Shown piece by piece: positions 25,056-33,930 of a stretch of 64,000 bases of DNA (its first letter is position 1; every line of letters begins with the position of its first letter). Position numbers and translations under genes: made by a program. The notes below the pieces were generated by a model that was not told where the DNA came from, made no database searches, and saw nothing but the letters and a program-made list of their open reading frames with translations. The DNA lies in the NCBI RefSeq assembly GCF_008727925.1, contig NZ_VTWT01000010.1, forward strand, positions 62,001 through 126,000, given 5' to 3'. Source of the stretch: Adhaeribacter soli (GTDB lineage Bacteria; Bacteroidota; Bacteroidia; Cytophagales; Hymenobacteraceae).

Positions 25056-26441
25056 CTATAAACCATACTCCGAGAGCAGGTAAACCAAAGCGGCCATTGC
25101 TCCGGCTCCTAGTGCAAGTTCCCGCTGGTTGATTTTATCGAAAGTGTCGGAAGCAGCGTGGTGAATTTCAAAGTAGCGTTGCGAATCTGGTTCCAGGCCA
25201 ATTAAAGCCGTTTCCGGGCTGTTTTTGCGAAGCGGCCCGATATCTACGCCGCCGTAACCCGGTCCAATATCGTGCAGGCCGTAAGGTTCCAATAGTTTTT
25301 TCCACTCCTGAATCTGCTTAATGTGTTTGGCCGGACCATCTATCCCGAAACCACGCGGCGTAAAGCCACCGGCATCCGATTCAATAGCCGCAATGTGGTT
25401 TTCATTCAGCGTTTTGGCTTCTTCAGCGTATTTCAGACCACCCCGCACGCCATTCTCCTCGTTCATGTACATTACTGCCCGGATGGTACGTTTCGGTTTT
25501 ATCTGCAAGGCTTTCATCAGGCGAAGTACTTCTATGGCCTGAACGCAACCCGCGCCGTCGTCGTGGGCGCCCTGGCCCAAGTCCCAGGAATCGAGGTGGC
25601 CGCCTACTACAATAATTTCGTCCGGATTTTCGGTGCCTTTTATTTCCCCGATCACATTATGGGATTTTGCATCGGGCAGGGTTTGCGGGTTTTGCTTTAA
25701 GAAGAACTTCAGCCCGGGCTCATCTTTCAGGCGATGGCTTAAAAATTCTGCCCCGTTCGTGCTGATGGCTGCCGCCGGAATTTTGGCAACCGTTTCGTCG
25801 TAGCGCATGGCGCCCGTGTGCGGGTAATCGTCCAGGGCCAGGTTCATGGAGCGGATAATAACTGCCACGGCTCCATATTTGGCGGCTTCTATGGCCCCGC
25901 GGCTCCGCTGGTCTACCGCCCCGCCGTAAGCATGAAAAGTAGAAACATGGCTGGGCTCCATCGCACGATTAAAGAATATAATTTTCCCTGCGATCTTCTC
26001 TTTTCCCAGTTTAGCCACTTCAGCCAGGCTTTTTACTTCAATAATTTCGGCCGTTATGCCTTTTTTACCGGTACCCACCGAACCGCCCAGCGCGCAAACC
26101 GAAACGGCTACTTTTTTGCCCTTTACCGGTACTATTTTGCCTTCTTCTTTTTCGCCCCGCACCCAATGCGGCACCATTACTTCCTGCACATATACCCGGT
26201 CTAAACCAAGTTTTTCCATTTCCGCTTTGCTCCAGTTCACCGCTTGTGCCGCCTGAACCGAGCCGCTTAACCGCCCGCCGATCCGGGTGCTCAGGTGCCT
26301 GAGCTGTTCGTAACTGCTGCGGTTGCTCAGGGCTTCGGAATATAATTTCCGGATAATGAGGCTGTCGGTTTGCTGGGCTTCTGCTACCAGCGCAGTGCCG
26401 GCCACCAGCAGACCGGCAAGTATTTTTGAAAAGATCTTCAT
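25056..26441 (-). CDS. Secreted M28-family zinc peptidase (carboxypeptidase Q-like)
   Basis: The 461-residue protein has a signal peptide (MKIFSKILAGLLVAGTALVA, cleaved near AEA-QQ), a PA-like insertion domain at about 110-260, and an M28 catalytic domain with predicted two-zinc ligands His282 and Asp284 (GGHLDSWD), Asp294 (GAHDDGAG), Glu328/Glu329 (MNEENG; catalytic base and ligand), Asp356 (ESDAGG) and a late His in FEIHHAASD. The layout matches plasma glutamate carboxypeptidase-like (CPQ) enzymes, which cleave dipeptides or release N-terminal residues. It is probably periplasmic. The gene is monocistronic. Confidence 0.92.
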   Translation of the reverse strand: MKIFSKILAGLLVAGTALVAEAQQTDSLIIRKLYSEALSNRSSYEQLRHLSTRIGGRLSGSVQAAQAVNWSKAEMEKLGLDRVYVQEVMVPHWVRGEKEEGKIVPVKGKKVAVSVCALGGSVGTGKKGITAEIIEVKSLAEVAKLGKEKIAGKIIFFNRAMEPSHVSTFHAYGGAVDQRSRGAIEAAKYGAVAVIIRSMNLALDDYPHTGAMRYDETVAKIPAAAISTNGAEFLSHRLKDEPGLKFFLKQNPQTLPDAKSHNVIGEIKGTENPDEIIVVGGHLDSWDLGQGAHDDGAGCVQAIEVLRLMKALQIKPKRTIRAVMYMNEENGVRGGLKYAEEAKTLNENHIAAIESDAGGFTPRGFGIDGPAKHIKQIQEWKKLLEPYGLHDIGPGYGGVDIGPLRKNSPETALIGLEPDSQRYFEIHHAASDTFDKINQRELALGAGAMAALVYLLSEYGL

Positions 26442-26781
26442 ATGAAAGGTTAAGAATGTAAAATTAGCGATTCTGCCGGAAAAGCCGGTTATATAAACAG
26501 CCGGATTCCTGTTTTTTAAACCTGCCTGAACCTTGTAAAATACAACCCGGCAGATCAGGTTTATTTCTCCTGAATCTTCTTCAGATTAATTGCCTGATGC
26601 CGAACCTAATCCGAAAGTTCCCGCCGGAAGTTGGATTAAACAGGTTAAGCGCACCGAAATTATAAATTTAACAACAACTAAATATAATTAAACCAACTTT
26701 AAAAAAAAGTGCGTTTTCTTCCTTTCGTGGCAGGCGTATAGAACCCCAGAAACACATTTACAAACCTAAAATATTTGAGCC
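26442..26781. other. Spacer without a visible gene
   Basis: This 340-base spacer lies between the divergent starts of the M28 peptidase gene and the 26782 lipoprotein gene. It is A/T-rich near 26660-26710 and should hold both promoters. A few short stems occur (for example gccggttat..acagccgg near 26485) but nothing I can assign. Confidence 0.5.
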
Positions 26782-27249
26782 ATGAAAAACTACTTCAAAA
26801 GTACAATCGCATTTTCCCTGTTTTCTGTTTTTGCTTTCTCTGGCTGCTTCGACATTGCTCCGGGCGCTACCGATGCCCAAGCCTCCCTGAAACAAACGGT
26901 TTCCCAGAGTATCTCGAATGAACTTGCGGATGCTCCCTGCGGGTTCGATGACCGCAAGACCACGGGGATGCTGAAAGAAAGAACAGCTATCGTGGTAGCT
27001 GTGCGAAACCTCGGAGATCGAGAAACGCCGACTTTTATTCTCGACATGCCTGATGAAGGCAGACGGTTTGTAGCCTGTAATATGCCGGATGAAATAAAAA
27101 TAGACGGCGTAAAGGTTACTTTCGATGGCGAGATAAAAGAAATTTACGATTATGAACGCTGGATGGCGCACCCTATGAAACTAACGAAGATCCACAAAAT
27201 GGACGGCTCGCGCGGGGAAACGGCCTCCAATTCCGGTGAGACATTTTAA
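26782..27249 (+). CDS. Hypothetical lipoprotein, 155 aa
   Basis: MKNYFKSTIAFSLFSVFAFS is followed by GC, giving a lipobox cysteine at residue 22. The mature protein has one beta-rich region (TAIVVAVRNLGDRETPTFIL, FVACNMPDEIKIDGVKVTF, DGEIKEIYDYERWMAHPMKL) with two cysteines (53 and 93) that could form a disulphide. This resembles small Bacteroidota lipoproteins of unknown function; I cannot name a family. A strong terminator follows. Confidence 0.75.
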   Translation: MKNYFKSTIAFSLFSVFAFSGCFDIAPGATDAQASLKQTVSQSISNELADAPCGFDDRKTTGMLKERTAIVVAVRNLGDRETPTFILDMPDEGRRFVACNMPDEIKIDGVKVTFDGEIKEIYDYERWMAHPMKLTKIHKMDGSRGETASNSGETF

Positions 27250-27265
27250 TGAACGCTTCTGATGT

Positions 27266-27308
27266 AAAAAAGAGAGGGTTCAGCCGCTTGGTTGAACCCT
27301 CTCTTTTT
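27266..27308 (+). terminator. Terminator after the 26782 lipoprotein gene
   Basis: aaaaagagagggttca pairs with the mirrored ttgaaccctctcttttt around a 9-base loop and ends in a T run. Confidence 0.9.
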
Positions 27309-27405
27309 GCTTATTCGGACAGTTAGCAGTACCATGTTTACAGAAATGCGTTTACCCCGGCCCGAAAATTTCCGTAAGCTTTAGTACAGAAATCAACTAT
27401 TGCCT

Positions 27406-27927
27406 ATGAAACCCGGAACGCTACTTTTCAGGCTACCTGCCCTACTGATTTTCTTTGCCAGTTTATTATGGACTACGAAAGCCGATGCCCAGGTAGTAAG
27501 CACCAATAAAGCCCGCAACCTGTTCTGGGGATTTGGCGGGGGCGGTTTCAGCAGCGAGGGCGGCTCGGCGGGCTTCGGCCTTTCCACCCAATTCGGAAGC
27601 CATATTATATCGGGCCGTTTTGTACGCAACTACGATTTTGACGGCGGCGGAACGCAAAGCTGGGACGCGGGTGCTTTATACGGCAGAAGTTACAAAACCC
27701 AGCACGCCATGATCTCGGGGTCGGCCGGTCTCGGTTACGTGGGTCCTTCTTCTAAAGTCGGCACGGTGGGTATTCCGCTGGAAAGCCAGATATTCTGGAC
27801 GCCAACCCATTATTTCGGCATCGGTATTTACGGTTTCGGCAACCTGAACACCAAACAATCTTTCGGCGGCGCTTTGCTGGGAATTCAGCTGGGCCGGGTT
27901 ACGTCACCCTTTATTTCTTCCAATTAA
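27406..27927 (+). CDS. Small outer-membrane-like beta-barrel protein
   Basis: From the ATG at 27406 the product is 173 residues with a signal peptide (LPALLIFFASLLWTTKADAQ). The mature part is glycine-rich with alternating aromatic/polar strands (NLFWGFGGGGFSSEGGSAGF, HIISGRFVRNYDFDGG, HAMISGSAGLGYVG, YFGIGIYGFGNLN, FGGALLGIQLGRV), the pattern of small eight-strand-type barrels, and ends SPFISSN. An alternative TTG start six bases upstream exists. It converges with the gene ending at 27930, leaving only two bases between stop codons. Confidence 0.7.
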   Translation: MKPGTLLFRLPALLIFFASLLWTTKADAQVVSTNKARNLFWGFGGGGFSSEGGSAGFGLSTQFGSHIISGRFVRNYDFDGGGTQSWDAGALYGRSYKTQHAMISGSAGLGYVGPSSKVGTVGIPLESQIFWTPTHYFGIGIYGFGNLNTKQSFGGALLGIQLGRVTSPFISSN

Positions 27928-27929
27928 GT

Positions 27930-28655
27930 TTACTTGTGCAGGCTTATCTGTAAACCAACGGCTACGCGGGGCAATTCGGCATACTTAACGGTATAATCCT
28001 TATCGAAAAGGTCGGAAAGGCGGTAGTTCCCGTAAAACACGTAGCGGTTAAAGCCCAGCCTTGCCAGCAGGCCGTAATTGAAATCTTCTACGTAAGTCAG
28101 GTCTTTGTGCCGCACCACCACGTGTTCCGAACCGGTAAGTTTCGGGTCGGGCATTTCATCTTCGTAGATATGCCGCGAAAAAGCCAGCCAGTTGCCGTAA
28201 ACACCCAGGTCGATGAAATTACCTACGTAATTGCCGCGTTTCCCAAAGTTGATCCGGTTATACAATCCCAGTCCAATGTTGGTGAACTTCAGTTTTTCCT
28301 TTTCGTGGGTGGCTGCATTCGGCAGGGTTTTCTCTATGCTTTGCTTCAGGAAAAAGGTTTGCGGATTAAAGGCCACGTCGAAGCCCAGCGCATACACGTT
28401 TCCAACTTTGTATTTATACCGGTAACCGATCTGCCATTCGTGCGATTCACCGTATTTCACGGCGCTGCCTTTATTTTCGGACGGACCAGCTACAAAACCA
28501 TAGCCCACGTACAAATGCCGGAAATGCTTCCGGTTGGGGCCAAACTTATGCGGAATGCTGTCTTTGGTAAGGTCTTCCGCCAGAACAACTTTCTGGGCAG
28601 ATAAAGTAGAAACAGACCCGATAAATAAGCCTAAAAACAGAAGATATTTTCTCAT
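27930..28655 (-). CDS. Outer-membrane beta-barrel protein, 241 aa
   Basis: MRKYLLFLGLFIGSVSTLSA is a signal peptide. The remainder consists of alternating amphipathic strands (RHLYVGYGFVAGPSE, EWQIGYRYKYKVGNVYALGF, KFTNIGLGLYNRINFGKRGNY, NYGLLARLGFNRYVFYGNYR) and ends in LPRVAVGLQISLHK, typical of porin-family barrels without a plug. Function unknown. It is nine bases downstream of the S8 peptidase gene, so the two form an operon. Confidence 0.75.
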   Translation of the reverse strand: MRKYLLFLGLFIGSVSTLSAQKVVLAEDLTKDSIPHKFGPNRKHFRHLYVGYGFVAGPSENKGSAVKYGESHEWQIGYRYKYKVGNVYALGFDVAFNPQTFFLKQSIEKTLPNAATHEKEKLKFTNIGLGLYNRINFGKRGNYVGNFIDLGVYGNWLAFSRHIYEDEMPDPKLTGSEHVVVRHKDLTYVEDFNYGLLARLGFNRYVFYGNYRLSDLFDKDYTVKYAELPRVAVGLQISLHK

Positions 28656-28664
28656 AAAAAGTGC

Positions 28665-30332
28665 TTAATACGTAAATGTGCCGGTATAACCTCTATAATA
28701 AACCCGTACCTGAGAGCCAGGTTTCAGGTACGCTAAATTAAGGGTAGCCACTTCGGCTTCTTTCCCCGGTTTCACTACAAAATATTTATCCAGATAGCCT
28801 TTCGGGTTTACCAGGTGGTAATACACGTAATCGGGAGTCGGAAAATCTACCGGCAGCGCATACGGGGCATTACCGGTAAACGCCTTTTGGATGGAATCGG
28901 GGCTAACTTGCGGCAGGAACCGGGGTTTTATCAGGATGGTAAGCTGATTTCCGGTTCGTTCGAAGGCGATCGTTGGTTCGGCTTCCTGAACCGTTTCCCC
29001 GAGGAATCTGCGGGCTTGCGGCACCCCGAAACCATGCGCATAATCGAAGTACGGGTACAGATGACCGGACTGCTCAATTTGCCTGAAAAGCTGCATGTTG
29101 CTAAGCTGGCGGTTGCTTTGCCAGGCACAAGCCGCAAAACCGGCCACCAGCGGACTGGCAAACGAAGTGCCCTGGGTTTGCTCAGAACCATTCGGCCCCA
29201 CTGCTATCACCACCCCAAAAGCACTGACATTGGGCTTCATTTTTTTAGTTGCCGTCGGCCCGAAAGAACTGAAATCAACGTGCATGAGGTCTTCCGGATC
29301 GATTCCTCCTACGGCAAGTACGCTGTCGGCATCGGCGGGCGTACCCAGAATTTTCCAGGTTTTATTGCTCCCGTCGTTGCCGTTGGCGTTTACAACCAGA
29401 ATACCCTTGCGGGCAGCCAGGTTAGCGGCGCGGGCTACAAAAGAAGTCCGGCCATCCATCTGCTCCGGAAAGTATCGGTTATAGGTATAGCCTAAGGAAG
29501 AGTTGATGATATCGGCGCCGTTCTGATCGGCCCATTCCATGGCGGCGAGCCAATGCTCTTCTTCCGAATACCGCTCCGAATGCATGCGCTCGGTGCGCGC
29601 CAGCAAAAACTCGGCACCGGTAGCCAGCCCCACGTTGTTTTCGCCCATGCGGCCGCCAATGCAGGAAAGCACCATGGTACCGTGGGTAGAATAATCGTAG
29701 GCGTATTCGCGGCGTTTTACAAAGTCCCAGGTTTTAAGGATCTGCTTGTTGCGGCGGAGGTGCTCGAAACCTGCCTCGGAATCTACGCCTCTGAACCCGG
29801 CATCCAGCACCGCGACCCGCACGCCCTTGCCATCCAAACCGCGGGCGGAAAAATCGGCGGCTCCCAGGCTGGCGGTCTGGTTGCGCAATATTTTCAGTTC
29901 TTTTCTGGAGAGCGATTTTTCTTTATCGACCGGAAAATTGGCCAGTACAGCTGCCTGTTGCCGGAACGGTAGTATTTCCTTTACAAAAACCTGCTGCCGT
30001 AATGCCTTAACCTGCTCCGGCGTAGCAAAACAGGCCACCGCATTCAGCCAGCGGCTGCTGCCGGAAACCGAATCGGTGAGTTGCGCAATTTTAAGCACAT
30101 ACGCCGGATTGAGCGGTTTATCGGTTTCGTCGGAAAGCGGCAAACCCTGAAGCTGGCGACGTTCAATGGCTTTGGCATCGAAATACTGGTACGGATCGAA
30201 AGCAACGCCTTTTTTATCTTTCAGCACTACCCAGAATTTCTCCTGGGCATGAGCCGGAAAAATGGTAGCAGAAACGATAAAAAACAGGGCCGGAAGCCAC
30301 CTGTACAAAAAATGATCGGAAGAAAAATTCAT
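28665..30332 (-). CDS. Secreted S8-family subtilisin-like serine peptidase
   Basis: The 555-residue protein has a signal peptide (LPALFFIVSATIFPAHA), a propeptide-like region (about 31-165) and an S8 domain with catalytic Asp177 (VAVLDAGFRGVD), His217 (DYSTHGTMV) and Ser390 (QGTSFASPLVAG); the oxyanion Asn lies in NANGNDG near 317. The C-terminal 125 residues (about 430-555) are a beta domain that ends in a tyrosine-rich strand (YYRGYTGTFTY) rather than a recognisable T9SS sorting domain. It is probably periplasmic or surface-exposed. It is first in an operon with the barrel protein gene ending at 27930. Confidence 0.92.
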   Translation of the reverse strand: MNFSSDHFLYRWLPALFFIVSATIFPAHAQEKFWVVLKDKKGVAFDPYQYFDAKAIERRQLQGLPLSDETDKPLNPAYVLKIAQLTDSVSGSSRWLNAVACFATPEQVKALRQQVFVKEILPFRQQAAVLANFPVDKEKSLSRKELKILRNQTASLGAADFSARGLDGKGVRVAVLDAGFRGVDSEAGFEHLRRNKQILKTWDFVKRREYAYDYSTHGTMVLSCIGGRMGENNVGLATGAEFLLARTERMHSERYSEEEHWLAAMEWADQNGADIINSSLGYTYNRYFPEQMDGRTSFVARAANLAARKGILVVNANGNDGSNKTWKILGTPADADSVLAVGGIDPEDLMHVDFSSFGPTATKKMKPNVSAFGVVIAVGPNGSEQTQGTSFASPLVAGFAACAWQSNRQLSNMQLFRQIEQSGHLYPYFDYAHGFGVPQARRFLGETVQEAEPTIAFERTGNQLTILIKPRFLPQVSPDSIQKAFTGNAPYALPVDFPTPDYVYYHLVNPKGYLDKYFVVKPGKEAEVATLNLAYLKPGSQVRVYYRGYTGTFTY

Positions 30333-30565
30333 AAAAGCGCACCGGTTTCCCGGCAGAAAAAACCACTGCCTTATTTCCTGAACATCGTTGTATGGGCCAG
30401 AAAAAGGCTAAAAAGCAACAGCTCCAGAAATTACACATTCCCGGAACTGCTGCTACTTTTCTTTAATTAAGTAGCAGGTCTAAAATAACCGCATAACCGG
30501 AAAGGCGATTCAACCCTGCAGCATGTTGAATTACAAGACATTGCGGTTTTTTAGTCTTGATACTA

Positions 30566-30700
30566 ACTAACGTTACGCAAGTTTTTTGAGGTCCCCCTTT
30601 GGAGGGGGTAGGGGGAGGATTTTATTTTATCGAATCAAAGATGTTTAGATAAATCTCCTGACCTCCCCCTACCCCCCTCCAAAGGGGGACTTTTCTTTTG
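30566..30700. repeat. Inverted-repeat element with G-rich arms, copy A, in the 30333-30734 spacer
   Basis: Arms at 30591-30618 (gtccccctttggaggggg, then tagggggagg) and 30662-30690 are reverse complements apart from one extra base, with a 43-base A/T-rich loop between them. Outside the left arm stands acgttacgcaagttttttgag. The same flank and arms occur at 41684-41812 in the opposite orientation, so this is a mobile-type palindromic element about 130 bases long. The rest of the spacer carries no gene. Confidence 0.8.
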
Positions 30701-30734
30701 CTTACGTAATATCCAGATACTAATATCTTGTTAC

Positions 30735-31544
30735 TTAGTTATCTTTTACCTCTGGGTTCAGGTTTATCTCGGGCTCAAGGCTCCATTCGTTATTCATCTG
30801 CACGATGGCGTGGTGAGCAGTCATATCGAACTGGCAGGGCACTACCGAAACGTAATTATTGGCCAAGGCCCACTCATCGGTATCTTCGCCTTTGTCGAAA
30901 TTCACGAAGCTGCCCGTCATCCAGTAATATTTGCGCTTGTGCGGGTCCGTGCGTTCGTCGAACTCTTCCTGCCACTTGGCGCGGGCCTGGCGACAGATCC
31001 GGATCCCTTTCAAAGGTTCTTCCGAACGTTTCGGGAAATTCACGTTCAAGGCTACGCCCGGCGCAATGCCTTTCTTCAGGGCTTCCCGCACAATCTGCTC
31101 GATAAATTCTTCGGTATGGCTGAAATCGGCATCGTGGCCGAATTCGCAAAGGGAAAACCCGATGGCAGGTAAGCCTTCTATGGCCGCCTCAATGGCCGCC
31201 GACATGGTTCCCGAATACAGAACGCTGATGCTGGAATTGGCCCCGTGGTTGATTCCGCTGACCACCAGATCAGGACGGCGGTTTTTCAGTACGTGAAATT
31301 TGGCCAGTTTCACGCAATCGGCCGGCGTGCCGGAACACTCCCAGGCCTCGATGGATTCGAAGGCGATGGATTTGTCGAGCCGGAGCGTTTCGCCAATGGT
31401 AATGGCGTGCCCCATGCCCGATTGCGGACTGTCGGGAGCTACCACCACCACGTCGCCAATTTTCTTCATCACTTTTACCAGCGTCCGGATGCCGGGTGCG
31501 GTAATACCATCGTCGTTCGAAACTAAAATAAGAGGTCTGGCCAT
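30735..31544 (-). CDS. surE: 5'/3'-nucleotidase SurE
   Basis: SurE is a metal-dependent survival-type phosphatase that removes phosphate from nucleoside 5'- and 3'-monophosphates. From the ATG at 31544 the protein has 269 residues and begins MARPLILVSNDDGITAPGI, in which Asn10, Asp11 and Asp12 supply metal ligands; VSGINHGANSSISVLYSGTM and VVPCQFDMTAHHA follow. The frame is open to 31742, but those 66 residues lie before the family N-terminus and are rejected. It diverges from the export operon that begins at 31735. Confidence 0.95.
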   Translation of the reverse strand: MARPLILVSNDDGITAPGIRTLVKVMKKIGDVVVVAPDSPQSGMGHAITIGETLRLDKSIAFESIEAWECSGTPADCVKLAKFHVLKNRRPDLVVSGINHGANSSISVLYSGTMSAAIEAAIEGLPAIGFSLCEFGHDADFSHTEEFIEQIVREALKKGIAPGVALNVNFPKRSEEPLKGIRICRQARAKWQEEFDERTDPHKRKYYWMTGSFVNFDKGEDTDEWALANNYVSVVPCQFDMTAHHAIVQMNNEWSLEPEINLNPEVKDN

Positions 31545-31734
31545 GGTGGAAACGCTATAATTATTATGCCGTAAAAGTAACCCGAAATGCGCGATATAAC
31601 AAACAGGCAAGTATTTCGGTTGTAGGTTTTGGGCAGGAACAGCTAAAAATAATCCCGGAAAAATTCCACAGCTAGCCAGTTCTTTGCCTGAAACTAAACC
31701 CGACCGGATCACAAATTTCCGGTAAAAAGCATTT

Positions 31735-33930
31735 ATGTACACCCCGCTGCTCCAACGTATCCATCACATTTTCCGGCAACAGTTCGGCTTTCCAACCGAA
31801 GAGCTTCCGGCAATAGCAGTTCCGGCTTCGCCATTAGTAGCCCATATTCCGTCTTTCACCTTGGAACTGGCCGAAACCGGCGGTGCACTGGAGCTTTCTT
31901 ATTTCCTGCAGCACCTTACTCCCGCCGAAGCGACCGACCTACTGTTGCGGCAGGAATTGCCGTTGCTGGCTTTTCAGTTGGAAAACGAAAAATACCTGCC
32001 CGTTATTCTGATTCCGAAAAAAAAGAAGGTGATCGTTTACCGGGTAACGCCCGCGGCCACCGATCTTATCACGCTTACGGACGCTGACCTGCCCAACATC
32101 CTGAACGGGCTGGTAACCGAAAACACCGAATCGGGGCCGGCCCTGACACTAGTACTTTGCTTTCCGCATAAATCTATTTATACGCCTGCCGGCACCACCC
32201 AACCCGGTAAAACCAAGCCCATCACCCGTTTTCTGCAGCTAGTAGCCTCCGAAAAAAGCGCCATTGGTTACCTTTATATTTATGCGGTGCTTATGGGCCT
32301 CATCAGTTTATCGCTGCCGCTGGGAATTCAGAGCATTGTAAGTTTTATTGCTACCGGGCAGGTTTCGGCCTCGGTGGTGGTACTGATTTCGCTGCTCATC
32401 GTCGGTATTCTATTTACGGGCGGATTGCAGGTTATGCAGCTCTGGCTTGTGGAGTTTATTCAGCAGCGCATTTTTGCCAAAACCGCTTTCGAATTCGCCT
32501 TCCGTATTCCCCGCCTGAAACTGGAAAGCCTTCGCCAGCACTACCCGCCGGAACTGGTAAACCGCTTTTTCGATACTATTTCGTTGCAGAAAGGCTTTGC
32601 CAAAATTCTGGTCGATTTCTCCACGGCCGTCATCCAGATAGTTTTTGGTTTGATTCTGCTATCGTTTTACCACCCGTATTTTATTTTTCTGGGCATTGTC
32701 CTGATTGTGGTGCTGGGCTTGATTTTGCGGATTACCGGTCCGAAAGGAATAAAAAGCAGCCTCTCGGAATCGAAATACAAATACAAACTCGTGAACTGGC
32801 TCGAAGAAGTGGCCCGCGCCCAAAGCACCTTCCGCCTTTCCGGTTACTCCAACCTGCCTTTAGATAAAGCCAACGGTTTTGTGAGTCATTACCTTCACGC
32901 CCGGCGGCAGCACTTCGGCGTGCTCATGACGCAGTACTTCAGCTTTGTGGGCTTTAAAACGTTCATTACCGGTAGTTTACTTATTCTCGGTTGTATTCTG
33001 GTTATTCAGCAGGAAATAAACATCGGCCAATTCGTCGCTTCCGAGATCATCATCATCCTGATCATGACGGCCGTGGAAAAGATCATCATCAAGCTGGAAA
33101 ACGTGTACGATGTGCTTACGAGCCTCGATAAAATTGGCATGGTAACCGATCTGCCGATCGAAAATGCCGCCGGCTTTAAACTGGAGCTGCTGCCCGGCCA
33201 GAATGGTATGCTGGTGGCCGTAAAAAGTCTGAAATTCGCTTACCCGGAAAACAAAAAGCCGGTATTGAAAGACGTAAGCTTTACCCTGAAACCGGGCGAG
33301 CGGGTATGCCTGGCCGGCGCCAGCGATTCGGGAAAAACCACCCTGCTCCACCTGCTTTTGGGGCTTTATTCTTCTTACGAGGGCAGCATCTCCTACAACC
33401 ACCTGCCCTTACGCAACCTGAACAAAGCCAACCTGCGCCGCCACATCGGCGATAACCTTTCGCACGGCCAGCTCTTCGACGGCACCCTGCTGGAAAACCT
33501 TACCCTGGGCCAGCCGGTACCGGTTAAGGATGTGCTCTGGGCCCTGGAAAGTGCGGGTTTGCAGGTCTACCTGGAACAGGCGCCGGAAGGGCTCAACACC
33601 TACCTGAGCGCCGGCAGCTACCAGTTACCCCAGTCGCTGGCCCGCAAAATGATTGTGGCCCGCAGCCTGGTGCTCCGGCCTAAATTTTTGATTCTCGACG
33701 AGCTGATTACCGGCTTCGACAAGCACGAAAAAGATCGTTTGCTAAGCCTATTGCTGTCGCCAGAGCGTTCATGGACCCTGATGCTCATTTCCAACGATCC
33801 GGAAGTAATGAAACGCTGCGACCGCGTGCTGCTGCTCACCAAAGGCGCCATAACCGCCGAAGGTACTTTCCCGCAGATAAGCCAGGACAAACTGTTCCAG
33901 GAATTGATTGGTAAACCAGCCACGCTATGA
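31735..33930 (+). CDS. ABC exporter of a type I-like secretion system, with degenerate ATPase motifs
   Basis: The 731-residue protein has an N-terminal cytoplasmic domain (about 1-165) lacking an obvious C39 catalytic cysteine, six predicted membrane helices (about 178-445) and an ATPase domain (about 490-731). Walker A is GASDSGKTT near 526-534 and Walker B is FLILDELITGFD. The ABC signature reads LPQSLARK instead of LSGGQ, and the usual H-loop histidine is replaced by Asn (LMLISNDPEV). It exports an unknown substrate together with the HlyD-like and TolC-like proteins encoded next. Its stop overlaps the next start by four bases. It diverges from surE. Confidence 0.85.
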   Translation: MYTPLLQRIHHIFRQQFGFPTEELPAIAVPASPLVAHIPSFTLELAETGGALELSYFLQHLTPAEATDLLLRQELPLLAFQLENEKYLPVILIPKKKKVIVYRVTPAATDLITLTDADLPNILNGLVTENTESGPALTLVLCFPHKSIYTPAGTTQPGKTKPITRFLQLVASEKSAIGYLYIYAVLMGLISLSLPLGIQSIVSFIATGQVSASVVVLISLLIVGILFTGGLQVMQLWLVEFIQQRIFAKTAFEFAFRIPRLKLESLRQHYPPELVNRFFDTISLQKGFAKILVDFSTAVIQIVFGLILLSFYHPYFIFLGIVLIVVLGLILRITGPKGIKSSLSESKYKYKLVNWLEEVARAQSTFRLSGYSNLPLDKANGFVSHYLHARRQHFGVLMTQYFSFVGFKTFITGSLLILGCILVIQQEINIGQFVASEIIIILIMTAVEKIIIKLENVYDVLTSLDKIGMVTDLPIENAAGFKLELLPGQNGMLVAVKSLKFAYPENKKPVLKDVSFTLKPGERVCLAGASDSGKTTLLHLLLGLYSSYEGSISYNHLPLRNLNKANLRRHIGDNLSHGQLFDGTLLENLTLGQPVPVKDVLWALESAGLQVYLEQAPEGLNTYLSAGSYQLPQSLARKMIVARSLVLRPKFLILDELITGFDKHEKDRLLSLLLSPERSWTLMLISNDPEVMKRCDRVLLLTKGAITAEGTFPQISQDKLFQELIGKPATL

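Noticed and set aside
31545-31742. 66-residue N-terminal extension of SurE
   Set aside because: The family begins at MARPLILVSNDDG and the extension overlaps the divergent exporter gene start.
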